The notes under the pieces were generated by a model. It searched no databases, was not told the origin of the DNA, and saw only the letters and a list, made by a program, of their open reading frames with translations. Shown in pieces: positions 44,740-56,849 of a stretch of DNA of 64,000 nt. Source of the DNA: Gnetum montanum. Its lineage: Eukaryota; Streptophyta; Gnetopsida; Gnetales; Gnetaceae. Within the stretch, counting starts at the first letter, position 1. The number at the start of each line of letters is the position of its first letter. Both the position numbers and the translations under genes were made by a program. The stretch is taken from positions 192,757 through 256,756 of the forward strand of contig MNCI01035156.1 in the NCBI GenBank assembly GCA_015680685.1, written 5' to 3'.

Positions 44740-47720
44740 ATTAGCATGGATGCCCATCTCTCCCATGACTGAGTTGTAAGGAGGAGATCCAAAAAATAGA
44801 ATGTGGTTGTCCTTATGTTGAGGTAGTATTTACACTTATCTATCTTAGTTCTAGGAAAGGTTTAACTTGTTGGATGTTGATTAGTAGCTTTTTATTTGGG
44901 CTATTAGGTTTGTAAATCAACATGGCCCCAAAGAGAAAGGTTTTAAAAATTATATAAGTTTCATCCCAAAATGTTTGGAATTTTGTCTTTTGGGGCACAT
45001 GTGTGGGGTTCTAGTAAAGAACCTTATCTCTTAGTTAAAGTTTTACTTTTTTGATTCTAAGGTCATGACATTGCTTGCTAAATGCCTTGGTTATCTCATT
45101 CAAGGATAGGACCACTAAGCAGTTCTCATCTAGCATGTTCAGATTGATCAATCTTTCCTTCTATGCTAGACTTAGGTCAAGGTTTAGATCATAGTCCATT
45201 GAGAGTATACAGAACTCAGATTGGATTAGGAGCATTGGAAGTTTTCCATACATTAACTTGTAGGGGAAATAGCTAATAGGAAGTTTTCAAGTTGAATGAT
45301 AAGCCTAGAGAGCATCATTAAGCTTTGTACTACAATCCTTCTTATACTTGCTAATGGATTGCATTAGTATTTTTGTAATGTCCTAGTTGGTTACCTCTAC
45401 TTGACCATTGGCTTGAGGGTGGCAAGGTGTTGTTAATTATGTTCTACCCCCAAGTGTTGTATCAATTTTTTAAAGGTGGCACCTATGAAGTGAGTTCCAT
45501 AATTAGAAATTATTGAACTTGTCATCCCAAACCTATTCATGATATTTTCTTGTATAAATTTGGTAGTAGTGATGTACAATCAGTAATTGTTACTACTTCT
45601 ACCCATTTTGTGTAGTAGTCAATTACTACTATAATATACACCTTCCCATTATACATGGGTGTGATGGGACCCATGAAGTTAATGCCCCATATGTCAAAAG
45701 GTTCTAGTGCTTGAATCCACTATTGAGGACCTTCCATGAGAGCAATCATCCCCCCATCATGTTGATAACATTCAAAAGACTTGATGAAGTGGTGGAAATC
45801 CCTAAAGATTATAGGCCAATAGAGTCCTATGATCAAGATTTTTATGGTCATGCATCTTCCTATATAGTGGCCTCCGCAAGGCCCTTTGTGAGAATCCTAG
45901 AGAATGCATAGTTGATCTTCATCAAGGACATACCAACAAATCAAGCCATTGGCACACACCTTGTTGAACTGCATGAAATATTTGGCCAAATGAAGGAATT
46001 TTTGTTTCTTCCTATAATCCAAGTCTTGTGGCATCTCTTGAGTGAGAAGATATGTGAGGATGTCATTATACCATATTACTTTTTTAGGAATTTGTTCATT
46101 TATTTCTCTAGTAAAGAGGAGTTTGTCTGGAAACTGATTAGAGAGTGGGCTCTCCTCCTCTTTGTTATCCCATCTTAAATAAGAGAGGTGGTTATTGACC
46201 ACATTCTCAGTTCCTTTTTGATCTACCATAATGAGATTGAATTCTTGCTAGATCACAAGCCACCATATGACATGAGGGCTCATTGTTGGCTTATTCATGA
46301 GAAAGAAAATTGCATTGTGGTCTATATGCATAAATACTTTGTAACCTAGCACATAATGTTTAAACTTTTCTAGCATGTACACCACTTCCATTAATTCTTT
46401 CTCTGTGGTGTTGTAATTTAACTATGCTCCCACAATGCTTCGACTCATGTAGTGGATGTAATATGAACATTTCTTATCATCCATCTACATGAACTACTCC
46501 CAAAGCATTGTTAGATGTGTCTATCATTATATGGAATGGTTTGGACCAATGTGGTGCTTGTAGGATTAGTGTTTCTACGAGTTTCTCTTTTAATTATTGG
46601 AATGCATGTTCACATTCCTTGGTTTAGATGAAAGGTGCATCTTTCTTTGTAAGCTTTATCAATGACTTTACAATCTTAGAGAAATTCTCATTAAATCATT
46701 GATAGTAACTAGTGTGTCCAAGGAATGATTGAACATCTTTAACAGTCTTTGGTTGACGTGTTATTTCTTGGATGATCCTTATCTTTTCTCGGTCTACCTC
46801 AATTCCTTTCATAAAAATTTGATGCCTTAGCACAATGCTTTCTTGGATGATGAGATGGCTCTTTTGCCAGTTGAGCTATAGGTTTGTCTTTACACATCTC
46901 TTAGTACTTGCTTAAGTCGATCCAAGTCTTACTCAAAGGTAGCTCCATAGGTGGAGAAATCATCCATGAAGACTTCAACACCACTACCAATTTGCTATTG
47001 AAAGATACTAAGGATTAAGCATTGAAATGTTGCAAGGGCATTGCATAAGCTAAATGGCATATTACAATATGCAAAAGTCCCCCAGGGACTCTTGAATTTT
47101 ATCTTGGCGTAATCTTCAGGTGCAATTTGGATTTGGTTATAGCCACTATAACCATCCAAAACGCTATAATAATAATGCCTAAATATGGTGTCTAATACTT
47201 GATTGACAAATGGTAAAGGAATGTGATCCTTAAATGTTGGCATATTTAATAGCTATAGTTGATATAGACCTACCATTTTCCACCCTTCTTTGGTACTATT
47301 ATGAGTGACCTAACCCACTCACTATCCATGATTAAATAGATGAACCCCACCTTGAGGAGTTGCTCTATCTCCTCCTTGACAATTTGCTTTAATCTGGGGT
47401 TTAGATACCTTTATGGCTACCTTCTAGGGTTCATGGCCTTGTCAGTGTTGATGTGATGCTAGCATATCCTTGGACCGATTCCTGTTAGCTCTAGATATTA
47501 CCAAGCAAAGGCTATTGACCATTTATTCATCACTTTTGACAACTTTTCTTTCTATTCAGGAGCAAGTTTGGCATTAATGATGACCAGTTTATCATTCTTT
47601 AAAAACACATACTGCATACCAGCCAATAAATTTTTTAGTTCTAAGAGCTGTTACTTGAAGTGATCAAGGATTTCCAACTCTTCCCAATAGGTATCATCAT
47701 CTTCATTAGAGAGTTGGGAA
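44740..47720 (-). pseudogene. pol: E4 pol remnant: RT, RNase H, integrase
   Basis: RT shows KVGFIYLIMDSEWV (about 47340-47370), then KDHIPLPFVNQVLDTIF, YYSVLDGYSGYNQIQIAPED and TFAYCNMPFSLCNALATFQ (47000-47243). The active site is VFMDDFSTYG (46950-46985), and IVLRHQI lies near 46825. RNase H follows at 46180-46470 with TEKELMEVVYMLEKFKHYVL, HIDHNAIFFLMNKP and GTENVVNNHLSYL. Integrase has the zinc-finger-side segment SYWPIIFRDFHHFI (45760-45800), the core GINFMGPITPMYNGKVYI (45630-45690) with IDYYTKWVEVV, and the HPQANGQVE-like region near 45400. The DGYSGYNQI and FMDDFS wording is characteristic of Athila/Tat. The enzyme set would copy and insert the element; stops throughout make it inactive. 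Confidence 0.87.
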
Positions 47721-48029
47721 TGAACTTGTTTATTTTTTTCCATGCCTTCAACATATGCACATGTTAGGCTCTTAGCTAGTTGCATGCATATTCTACTACT
47801 ATTTGAATCTACTATCAGCCATCGGGTCTCCTCCTACTTTGTGGCTACTGCATATTTAAATATTGATCTCTTGTGCACATTGATTGCATGCCTTAATGTA
47901 TGTTCCCTTGATTAACAAAATCTTTTGCATTGTATCCATTATATTTGTATGTGATGCATGGAATACACTTCTTCTCAATCTTTCCTAGCTCATTTTCCTT
48001 AAATATTTCAAGAGATAGGTCTCGTATAT

Positions 48030-48325
48030 CCATTCACATGTTGACCATGCTTAACCAAGCCCTTCCCATAATGATGGGGAAGTCACTTTTGCGGTTGTTC
48101 ACCTTGATTACCAGAAAATTAGTAGGATAGAACCACCCACAAACTCTAGTTACAATGTCCTCTACTAATCCCAAAGGGATAGTAATTGACTGATTTGGTA
48201 ATTTTAGATGGTTATCGCTCTTCTTTAGAGGTGGTAGGTTTTAGGCCTTATACATATCATGGGATATGAGGTTAACTCTAGAACCAAAATGAAGAAGAGC
48301 CTTGCATGCTCTTGTTTGGCAATCT
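48030..48325 (-). pseudogene. E4 aspartic protease remnant
   Basis: The minus strand gives RACKALLHFGSRVNLISHDM, LPPLKKSDNHLKL, NQSITIPLGLVEDIV, YPTNFLVIKVNN and FPIIMGRAWLSM. This is the gypsy retropepsin layout. The active-site Asp-Ser-Gly reads HFG, so both Asp and Ser are lost; E3 keeps DSG. Confidence 0.75.
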
Positions 48326-48329
48326 GTAG

Positions 48330-50885
48330 ATAGATGAGTAGACTGCCTAGATTAGATCTTTTTATAGGAAGATTGCTAGCCTTGATCTAGTTAGAAATAG
48401 CATGAGTTAGCATTATAGTTTAGATCCTAGGTGAAACTTGGTTTGAATGGTAGTCAAAGTTATTTGATGCAGAGGATGAGGATGAGGATGATGGTGAAGT
48501 AGGATGATCAACCAGAGTAGGTTATGAGGGCTAGAGAGGACTACTAGGCCTAAAGAAAGGTCATTTTCTTGATCGATTATCTAGACCACTTGGTTGAAAA
48601 ACTAGTTGTGAGTGTACAACCCTTGTAGCATTTTGTTGTTATGGTTGTGGAGGAATCTCACCCTCCATAGACGAAGCAAGAGGTAATTAGGTTGAAGGCA
48701 GAGGTATAGGAGTAGAGGGATGTGGGGGATGATAAGGATATAAATATCAATTTTTCCCTCAAGTAGATGGTGAATGTGTTTGGTATTACTTTGGATGGTA
48801 ATAGTGATGCTAGAATGATGCATGACTTGTAGAAATTTGAGGGGAGACAGGCTGCTGAACATAGTACCCATATGGATCTAGTTGCTTATAAGGGTTCTAC
48901 TACCTTAGCAGTGGTATTCCCCATGGTTGTAGTTGGTAACACTATTTGTGCTATTCATAAGGTTTTGGAGGAGTTCCATTTGGGTAGTAAGCTTATTACT
49001 GTTGGTGGAATTACCTTGGACTACCTTGAAGGTAAGGAAATTGTCTTGGAGCTTGCCTACATGCTAGGCAAGGACTCAATGCATACATTCTAGATTCTTG
49101 TAAGTGTGACATCATAAGGCAACATCCCTTTGGATGTTTGTATTGGCATATGTTACATTTAATTTCATCATTAGAGTTAGACTCCACAACTTCCTCTACT
49201 ATAGCAACTTTGTCCTTACCTCTTTGGTAGGCACATTTAGCTTCTTTTTGCCTCTTGTGATTACGATCACTATTTTGCTCTTTGGATTCTTTAGCAATCT
49301 TTAAAGTAGTTTGAATTTTTCATCCAAAGAGTCCGATAACTTATCAACCTTGGCCAAAATATCATAAATAGATTTTTCAATGGGAAAGATCTTTTTGTTC
49401 ACTACTTCATCAAGTGGTAACTCCTCCTTGCAAAAAATTAGACCTCTCATTTTCTAATGGAAAGGTCTTTGTTATAATCTTTAGCAAGTTCCCTTTTTCA
49501 TAGCTTACCTTATTCTTTTTCTACCTACTCAATTAACCTTTGGATCTGATGATCTCTCATCTTAGAAAACCTTCCATGGACATACACCCCAGGGGTTCTT
49601 CTTGTTTCTGCTCTAAGCCCATTTGTGATGTGGTGAAGTTGTTCCCTCTGAGAATAACCATGACTAGGGAATCAATGTAGGAGTGAGTAGTATCAGCCCA
49701 TGAAAACATCCAAGGGTTTATCTACTCCTTGTTTCTAGCCTTGGATTTTCCTTCTTAGATTAGATACTCTAGAGTACATATGGTATTTATCATTGAACAA
49801 TTTTAACATGGTACCCGATATATGGATAGATTCTAGCTTTAAGGACTGGTACTAACCTTTAGCTTTCTTAATGAGTATCCTTGGGAAAAGCTCAAGTTTT
49901 TATAACTCATTCTCTATTTTCTGTAAGGCACAGGAATCTTGAAAAGCTTGTAGATGTGTTTGGGGATTAGAATTATATCCCCCTTCAAATCTTGAAATAT
50001 TGTTCATATTTAGGTGCTTGATATAACTATCCTTCATATGCCTAGTTAGGATTTTAACTGCCTCTACAATATTAAGCATACTTCAAGTTGCCAATAAAGG
50101 TTCATCATCATTGCTATGTTGATGAAGGTTTTGGCCACCCCTTTGATTTTGGTGGCCTTCACAATCATTGTTATTTCGTCGATCACCTTCATCACTGTTG
50201 TTTCAATGGTAGCTACCATGAGGACCATCAGATGAAGAGGAATGTTTAGAATTGGATGAAGAGGATGAAGAGGAAGGTGGACTACCACCACCACCTTGGT
50301 GTCCACCACCACCCTTATACTTATTACAATCACCATCCTTAGATTTCTTATCATTGCAATGTTTGCCCAAGTTCCTACCTTGGCTATCACTCTTTATTGA
50401 ACCTAATTTATGAATAGTGGATTGCATAGTTAGGTTCACACCCTCGCCATTAGTGGAAGGGGGTGGAGAATCTTCATGTTGAGAACCTTCAAAGGGAGGA
50501 TCCTCATTGTCCTCTTAATATAGTAGGAATAGGGGGTAGTGTAATGTTTTCCCTTTGTAGCTTTATGGAGTCTCTCTTGACATTGATCTCATTTGTGTTT
50601 TGTTTCAGTGGGATAATAGTTTCAAGTGTCATATCCATCCAGAATATATTCTTTATGAAGATCTACTATGCCTAACTTCTTAAGGGTTTTGAATAGCATC
50701 CTAGGCACAAATCTGTTAGGGGGTAATACAACATTGACCTCCATATCATGCCATCACATCTATTCCTCTTGATGTAGGATGAAGGTTAAATTTGACACAA
50801 ACTCATCTAGATGAGTGTATACTAACTTGCATTCTTATGGGACTGGTGGTTTGGTATCTTCATGCTTAAAAGAAGAAAAAGACAT
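48330..50885 (-). pseudogene. gag: E4 gag remnant
   Basis: It starts at ATG 50885 (MSFSSFKHEDTKPPVP). The N-terminal block LVYTHLDEFVSNLTFILHQE follows, then the conserved TMQSTIHKLGSI segment and a low-complexity Gly/Ser/His region (50203-50340). The Retrotrans_gag-like core (about 49840-49990) reads FEGGYNPNPQTHLQAF and LELFPRILIKKAKG. A variant knuckle, CNICQYKHPKGCC, is at 49120-49154, and a Tyr/Pro-rich tail at 48330-48900. Stops and frame changes are frequent. The order matches E1, E3 and the visible part of E5. Confidence 0.8.
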
Positions 50886-51020
50886 TTTGCAAAACAAAAT
50901 GAAATTTTTTGTGTGCTTTTATAATTCTATGTATAGTGAGAATAATATTGACCTTAAGGTTGGTACAAAAATATAATGGTACTCACTTAGATCTAAATAG
51001 TGCACGTTCCACAAACAAAT

Positions 51021-51038
51021 TTCTTGGCAACAACACCA
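51021..51038 (-). other. Primer-binding site of E4, tRNA-Asp type
   Basis: The minus strand reads TGGTGTTGTTGCCAAGAA, one base after the 5' LTR end. The intact Athila/Tat form is TGGCGCCGTTGCCGGGGA; all differences are transitions. Confidence 0.75.
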
Positions 51039-51039
51039 A

Positions 51040-51985
51040 TGATGAGTAGCAAGGTTCCCCTATGCCCAACCATACTAATCACAAAGCGTTCACATGCAAT
51101 CTAGTCAAATTCCATGGACGTTATTATTTATAGTGCACTAGCCCTTTAGGAAGTGAACCTAGCCTTAAGGTCAATCATCGTGTTTCCAATTACACTTGTG
51201 ACATTCATTGGTATGGTTAAGTGTAACTGAGGCATTTGATTTTTATCATTTTTATGTTTTATAGTTGGATACTTGAATTGTAGATAAAAAATGATTTGAT
51301 TAACTAATCTAAATTAACTAATTTATGAACATTTAACTAGTCCTAACATAAGCATCTAGTCCCTCTTTACACACACATCCTTAACCCATGTATCCACTAC
51401 TAGGTGACCAAGCACTACTTTCCTGGGCGTATCACATGATAACACTACTAGGATTACCAAGTGAATATGTGTTATACTTGAAGCGATTGTACCTATGTAT
51501 TTAATCTATCTAGCTTAATTGATTTATTAATGTAATAACTAGAAAATATTCAATAGCTAATGGAAAACATTTAATAAATATTTAAAAACATTAAATGCAT
51601 ATATGAAATAGCTAATCTATCCAAAGTGTTACAAGGTTTATTAGAAAGCTTGACTTTATTGCTACATACACTGTCATGTTCAAGTATAACAACGCTCAAA
51701 TAAAGATCCATATACTTAATGACTCTTGCTATAGGTACTGTAGGAAAAATTCTAACTCTCAAATGGAAAAATGCAAAAGCTCCACAAGAACTACAATTTA
51801 CTTATGCCATAAATATAGCTGCAAGCATGTATTTATAGCTAGAAATCAAGAAAACCAACTCTTCATTGATAGGGCCTCATTGATGCATGGAAAGATGTAT
51901 CAACTAGGCCTTGTTGATGAGGCCTAGTCGACGAGGTTGCATTGACAAGGTCTCATTGATATAGTCAGCTTAACACAACTCATCA
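51040..51985 (-). repeat. 5' LTR of E4 (946 bp)
   Basis: Partner of 38605-39508, about 40 bases longer. The minus strand starts TGATGAGTTGTG and ends CTCATCA. TATAAATA lies at 51830-51837. The extra length lies partly in an added (A/T)GGCCTCATTGA-type repeat near 51900-51960. Confidence 0.85.
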
Positions 51986-51990
51986 ACAAT
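51986..51990 (-). repeat. Right target-site duplication of E4
   Basis: ACAAT, the partner of ATAGT at 38600-38604. E3 protease coding resumes directly after it. Confidence 0.6.
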
Positions 51991-52145
51991 GATCATAATA
52001 TCTTCTACTAGTCCCAATGAAATAGTAATGGACTGGTTTGTCAATTCTAAATAAATGTTGCTCTTCTTAAGAGGAGGTAGGTTCTAGGCATTATACATTT
52101 CATGAGAAATTAGATTAACTATAGAACCTGAGTCAAGAAGAGCCT
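51991..52145 (-). pseudogene. E3 protease, N-terminal half (left of the break)
   Basis: The minus strand gives ALLDSGSIVNLISHEMYNA, LPPLKKSNIYLEL and NQSITISLGLVEDIM. The retropepsin active-site triplet D-S-G is intact here, unlike in E1 and E4. The sequence is cut by E4 right after the flap region. Confidence 0.75.
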
Positions 52146-52149
52146 TTCA

Positions 52150-54660
52150 TGGCTCATTTCTAGTAATTTTCAAATAGATAAGAAGACTTCTAGGATTAGA
52201 TGTTTTCTTAGGAAGGTTTCCAATCTTTATCCAACTAGATACAACATGGGTTAACATAACTATGTGGATCTTAGGAGTCATTTGATTTGAAGGGTTCTTG
52301 AAAGGAATGGATGCAAAGGATGAAGGAGATATAGGGAGGCCAACCACATAAGTAGGTGAGAGTTTAGTAGGACTAATGGTATGAAGAAATGGTCTTTTAT
52401 AGAATTGTGGATCCAAAGCACTTGATTGAGGAGCCAACTATAATTTAACAACTTTAGTAGCATTACATTGTTGTGGGTTGGCTGGAAGCTCATCCTATGT
52501 GAATGGAGCATGTGGTAATTGGGTTGAAGGTGGAGAAGCATTAGCTAAAGGATGAGAAGGATGATAGGGATATGGGGTTTCCACTCTAGTTGATGGAGAA
52601 TGACTTTTGTAATACTCTGGAGGCTAGCAATGATGCTAAAAAGAAGCATGACTAGAAGAGTTACATGGAGACAATGGTTGCTAAACATAGTATCCATATG
52701 AATCTTGCTACTTGTAAGGGTAATACTGCCATTGTGGTAGCATCCTTCATAACTATGGGTGTTGCCACTATTGATACCATTCATATGGTTGTGGTAGAGC
52801 TTCACGTCAATAATAAGCCTATTGTTATTGGTGGAACTGCCTTAGGTTGCCTTGAGGATAAGGTAACCTTCTAGGCACTTACCTTCATGCTAGTCTAGGA
52901 TTCAGACAATATACCCTAGATTCCTATAAGTGTAACACAACATGGCAACATCCCTTGGGATGTTCATATTGATAGATGCCACACCTACCATTGTCATATA
53001 ATTCTAACTACACAACCTCTTCTACTAGTACAGCCTTGCCCTTACCCCTTTGGTAGGCATGTTCAAATTCTTTCGTTCTCCTACAATCATGATCACTACC
53101 TCTTTCTTTGGATTCTTCTACAAATTGTAGAGTAGTTTGAAAATATTTATCCAAAGCTTCCCAAAATTTTTCAACCTTAGCTAAAAATTTGGACATAGAT
53201 TTATGAATTGGAAAGATTTTATGCTACACCATCTCATTAAGTGGTGCTTCCTTTTCACTATCATAGAATTAAGCCTCCCTTTTTCTAATTGAAGGATCTC
53301 GATTATACTCCTTAACACTTTCTCATTTTCTCAACTAATCTTATTATTTTGCAACCTTCTCAATAAACCCTTGAATTTGATGGGCCCTTAGTTCTAATAG
53401 TTTCCCTTGGGTGTAGACTCCAAGAGTTATCTCAATTTTTGATCAAAACCCATCTATGATATGGAAAAGCTATTCCCTTTGGCCAAGACATTTATGCAAA
53501 AGAGAATAATACTTGTTCATGGTTCCATCCAAGGATTCATGTGTTCCTTGTTTCCAACCTTGGATTCTTCTTCATAGGTTTAACACTTTGAAGTATGTCT
53601 AATACTTGTCATTAAATAGTTCTAGCATTGTACTCCATTAACAAACTGATTCTAGTTCTAGAGATTGGTACTAGCTTTCTGCTTCCTTGATGAGTGTTCT
53701 AGGAAATAGCTTGAGCTTTTGATAATCATTTTCAATATTTTGTAAGGCACAAGCATTGAGAAATGCTTCTAAATGCATTTGAGGATCTAAGTTATATCCC
53801 CCTCAAATCTAGCCTCTTGATTCGACTATTTTTTACATGCCTAGTATGAATTTTGACAGCCTCTATGATGTTGAGCATATTTCAAGTGGAAAGAAGATGC
53901 CTATGATGTCCTTTGTCATCCCTTAATTCATTACAGTCTCTACAAATATCATTTTTGTCCCATCGTCTGTAGTTCTACTTAAATTTGGAGGAGGAAGTTG
54001 AACTAGATGAAGAGGACAAAGAGGGAGGACTACTACTACCACCATGGTGTCCATCACTTCCCCTTCATTTTTCATAGTCACAATCCTTTGTCTGATCATC
54101 ATTATGCTTGTTTGAGTTCCCACTTTGACTCCATTTTTTAGAGCTCCCATGACTATGGGACTCACTATTACCAAAACTTAGATTGTTGATCATTGATTTA
54201 AGATTTAGGTTCAGCTCCTCTTCACCAAAGTCAAAAGGTGGAGAGTCTACATGTTGAGAACCCTTGGAAAGAGGCTTCTCATTATCCTTTTGATCTATTA
54301 GGAACAAGGAATTGGTGAACCATTTTACCTTCATAGCTTTGTGATGATTTTCCTATTGTCAACCTCATTTGCATTGTGTTTCAATGGGACAATAGTTCAA
54401 AAGTCATGATCTTTGACAATGTACTCTCTATGAAGCTACTTGATGCCCAACCTTGTAAGGGTTTGAAGCAACATCTTGGGAATAGATTAGTCATTTTGCA
54501 ATACAACATTTTCCTCCATGTCTTGTCATCACATTTATTCATCCTTATGGAGTACATAAGTAAAATTGGATACAAAGTCATCAAGTTGAGTGTACATCAC
54601 TCTACATTCTTGTGGTATAGTTGACTTAGAACCATCTCACCTATGAGAAGAAGAAGACAT
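52150..54660 (-). pseudogene. gag: E3 gag remnant
   Basis: ATG at 54660 (MSSSSH). N-terminal block VMYTQLDDFVSNFTYVLHKD; a Ser/His/Asn-rich segment (54065-54200); then the Gag core at about 53650-53790 with HLEAFLNACALQNIEN and LKLFPRTLIKEAESWYQSL. A Glu/Lys-rich helix (SKFLAKVEKFWEALDKYFQT, about 53130-53196) follows. The decayed knuckle CGIYQYEHPKGCC is at 52943-52981. The tail is Pro/Ser/Tyr-rich. Many stops. Confidence 0.8.
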
Positions 54661-54812
54661 TTTAGTTAGAAATAATTTTTCAATGGATTTGTAGTATAGT
54701 TTTGATTACTTATTATATATTTTTTTCGAAATGATTATGACCTTAGGATTTGATCCAATGATCCTAAATAATATTCACCAAGTCCTAGATAGTGCACGTA
54801 TTAAACTACAAG

Positions 54813-54830
54813 TCTTCAACAATGGTGTTA
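54813..54830 (-). other. Primer-binding site of E3
   Basis: The minus strand reads TAACACCATTGTTGAAGA after the 5' LTR end, a decayed form of the tRNA-Asp site seen in E1, E4 and E5. Confidence 0.65.
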
Positions 54831-54831
54831 A

Positions 54832-55733
54832 TGATGAGTGGGGAGTAGACCCTACGCTGAACCATACGAATTACTAAGTGTTCACGTGTGATACGATTGA
54901 GTTCCATGGACTTATAGCCTTCTAAGAATACTAGTCTCTAGGAAGTGACACTAACCACTGGAATCGTTGTCTTTCCAATTTTACCTGTGAAATCCAAAGG
55001 TATGGTTAAGTACAAATAAGGCATATGATTTTTATCATTTTTACATTTTATGTTTTAATTTATCTAAGGATAAAGAATAATGAATAGAATAAGATAATTA
55101 AATTGCTAGTTTAATCTAACTAGCTACACCTAACTAATCCTACCATAAGAATCTATTCCCACTTGTCGTACACATCTTGAACATGCTTAATTCTACTAGG
55201 TTACTAAACATTAAGCATTACTGGGATTACCAAGCATCAAGCATATGCTCAAAGTGATCATACTTATGTGCTTAAATTACTTAATATAGCTTAATTTAGC
55301 CTAATTAATTATTTAATTACTTAAATCATTAAAGAAAATTTGATAAAATATTAAATGCATAAATAAATAATTAATATATTTTAAACTATTGCAAGGTTTA
55401 TCAAAAAGCTCATCTTTATTGCTACACACATAGCTTTGCTCAAGTACAACAATGATCAAATAAAGATCTATATACTCTTAACTCCTACCGCTAACACTTA
55501 GAAAAATATTCTAGCTTTCAAATGATAAAAGTACAAGAGCTCAACTACAACTATGATAAGACATGTCATAAATATGGTGGGAGAACATATATTTATAGGT
55601 GAAAACAGACACTATGTTGATGGGTCCACATCAACACATGAAATCATTCATCGATAGGGCCTAGTCGACGAGGCCTAATCAATGGGTCCTAATCAATGGG
55701 GCCTAGTTAATAGAGCCAATTTACGATTCATCA
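54832..55733 (-). repeat. 5' LTR of E3 (902 bp)
   Basis: Partner of 29227-30130, recognised along its whole length. TATAAATA is at 55590-55597 on the minus strand. It runs TGATGAATCG to CTCATCA on that strand. Confidence 0.85.
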
Positions 55734-55739
55734 TAAGAC

Positions 55740-56130
55740 TAGAGCATGAGGATTCCATGAGTTTTGGAGATGAATAATAACAAGAGGTTTGAATTACTAG
55801 ATATCATGTATCACCCATTCATTTAGTGGTCAACCATGAGCACACTACTAGTTGTGGTGATAAACTATGAGTTTACCATGAGTTATGGTATATTTACCTT
55901 ATTTTGAATGTTGATCCATGAGGAAACCATTAGTGATAGTTATAATTTTGAGTTAACCATAAGGAAACTAGGATTTGTGGTTGACCCCACAAGATGACCA
56001 CAAGTCATGATAATGTCATGAAACTTGATCATAAGTGAACCATTTTTTGTGGTCTCTAAAACTTGGAAACTAAAATAAGACTAGTCATGATTAACTTTGT
56101 GGTCAAATAAGCTTGCAATACCATAACTAG
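55740..56130. repeat. Degenerate CCATGA..TTGTGGT repeat array, middle part
   Basis: Words such as ACCATGAGCACACTACTAGTTGTGGT, ACCATGAGTTATGGT, CCATGAGGAAACCATTAG and the reverse-oriented ACCACAAGTCATGAT recur every 20-60 bases. The unit is partly self-complementary (ACCA..TGGT). No protein frame runs through it. Confidence 0.6.
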
Positions 56131-56429
56131 GCAATGAACCATAGTCAAAGTAATTTATATAAATATCTTTGAAATTACAAGTCATAATTTGATGAACTTT
56201 ATGTGCATCGATTTATCTTGATTTTCTTTATTGTTTAGAATTCTAAGATTTATTGTACAATGTCTTGGATTGCTATAGAGGCTAAAGAACACTGATGACT
56301 TCTCAATTTCAATCCTGGCAATAGAAAACTTGTAAGTTGATGAAGATTTGATGAGAATAATCATGGAATATGGAATTGCAATAGATGTTTCATAGTTTTG
56401 AAATGATGTGAAGATGAGAAAGTTGATAA

Positions 56430-56706
56430 ATTATGTGAGAATTGCTAAATATAAGAGGGATCAATATGGATTTGATAGAAATTTAGTGGAATATGAACAA
56501 TTCTAAGAGAAATGGGGCAAATTAGATGTAGAAATTTGTCCAACAATTTTATTACATTGAAAATCAATATTTACATAATCATATGATCCATGAATTTATA
56601 CAAAAATAATGAAACCATGATAGGAATCATTGAAGAGATAAACCCCACTAAATAAAATGAGGAAATAACTTAATAAATTGAAGAAATTGGACTAAAATAT
56701 ATAACA
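56430..56706 (-). repeat. Possible 3' LTR of the copia remnant
   Basis: On the minus strand a purine-rich TTGATAGGTGGA precedes TGTTATATATTTTAG, the usual polypurine-to-LTR junction of Ty1/copia. A TATAAAT box (about 56600) and an AATAAAA word (about 56550) follow. No matching 5' LTR was found in the window, so the left end is a guess. Confidence 0.4.
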
Positions 56707-56849
56707 TCCACCTATCAATCTGAAATAATTAAATAAAGATGCTTTCTTCTGTTTTTATCTTCTTTTAAGTGATAATTAAGTGCTTCTTTGAATTTAATTT
56801 TTTCTTGTATATCACACTAGTGTGAATAGTTATTCTTTTAGGATGAGAT

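Larger units (their letters stand above)
38605..51985 (-). mobile_element. E4: complete but decayed Athila/Tat-type element inside E3
   Basis: This 13.4-kb element has both LTRs, primer site, gag, protease, RT, RNase H, integrase, spacer, ORF3 and polypurine tract, all on the minus strand. It lies within the E3 protease region, so it is younger than E3. It is nonetheless full of stop codons. Its length fits the large Tat/Athila elements of plants. Confidence 0.88.
29227..55733 (-). mobile_element. E3: Athila/Tat-type Ty3/gypsy element, split by E4
   Basis: The LTRs at 29227-30130 and 54832-55733 enclose a minus-strand element with primer site, gag, protease, RT, RNase H, integrase, spacer, ORF3 and polypurine tract. 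E4 (38605-51985) lies inside the protease coding part. Without E4, E3 would be about 13.1 kb. Flanking 5-mers CACGA (29222-29226) and TAAGA (55734-55738) agree at only three positions, so the target duplication is doubtful. The same degenerate repeat array on both sides supports a single insertion. Confidence 0.8.

Noticed and set aside
50064-50390. Open frame of 108 codons on the minus strand within E4 gag
   Set aside because: It is an out-of-frame shadow of the Gly/Ser/His-rich Gag segment, which aligns with E3 and E5 in the other frame.
29222-55738. CACGA / TAAGA as a firm target-site duplication of E3
   Set aside because: Only three of five positions agree, one difference being a transversion, so I leave it open.
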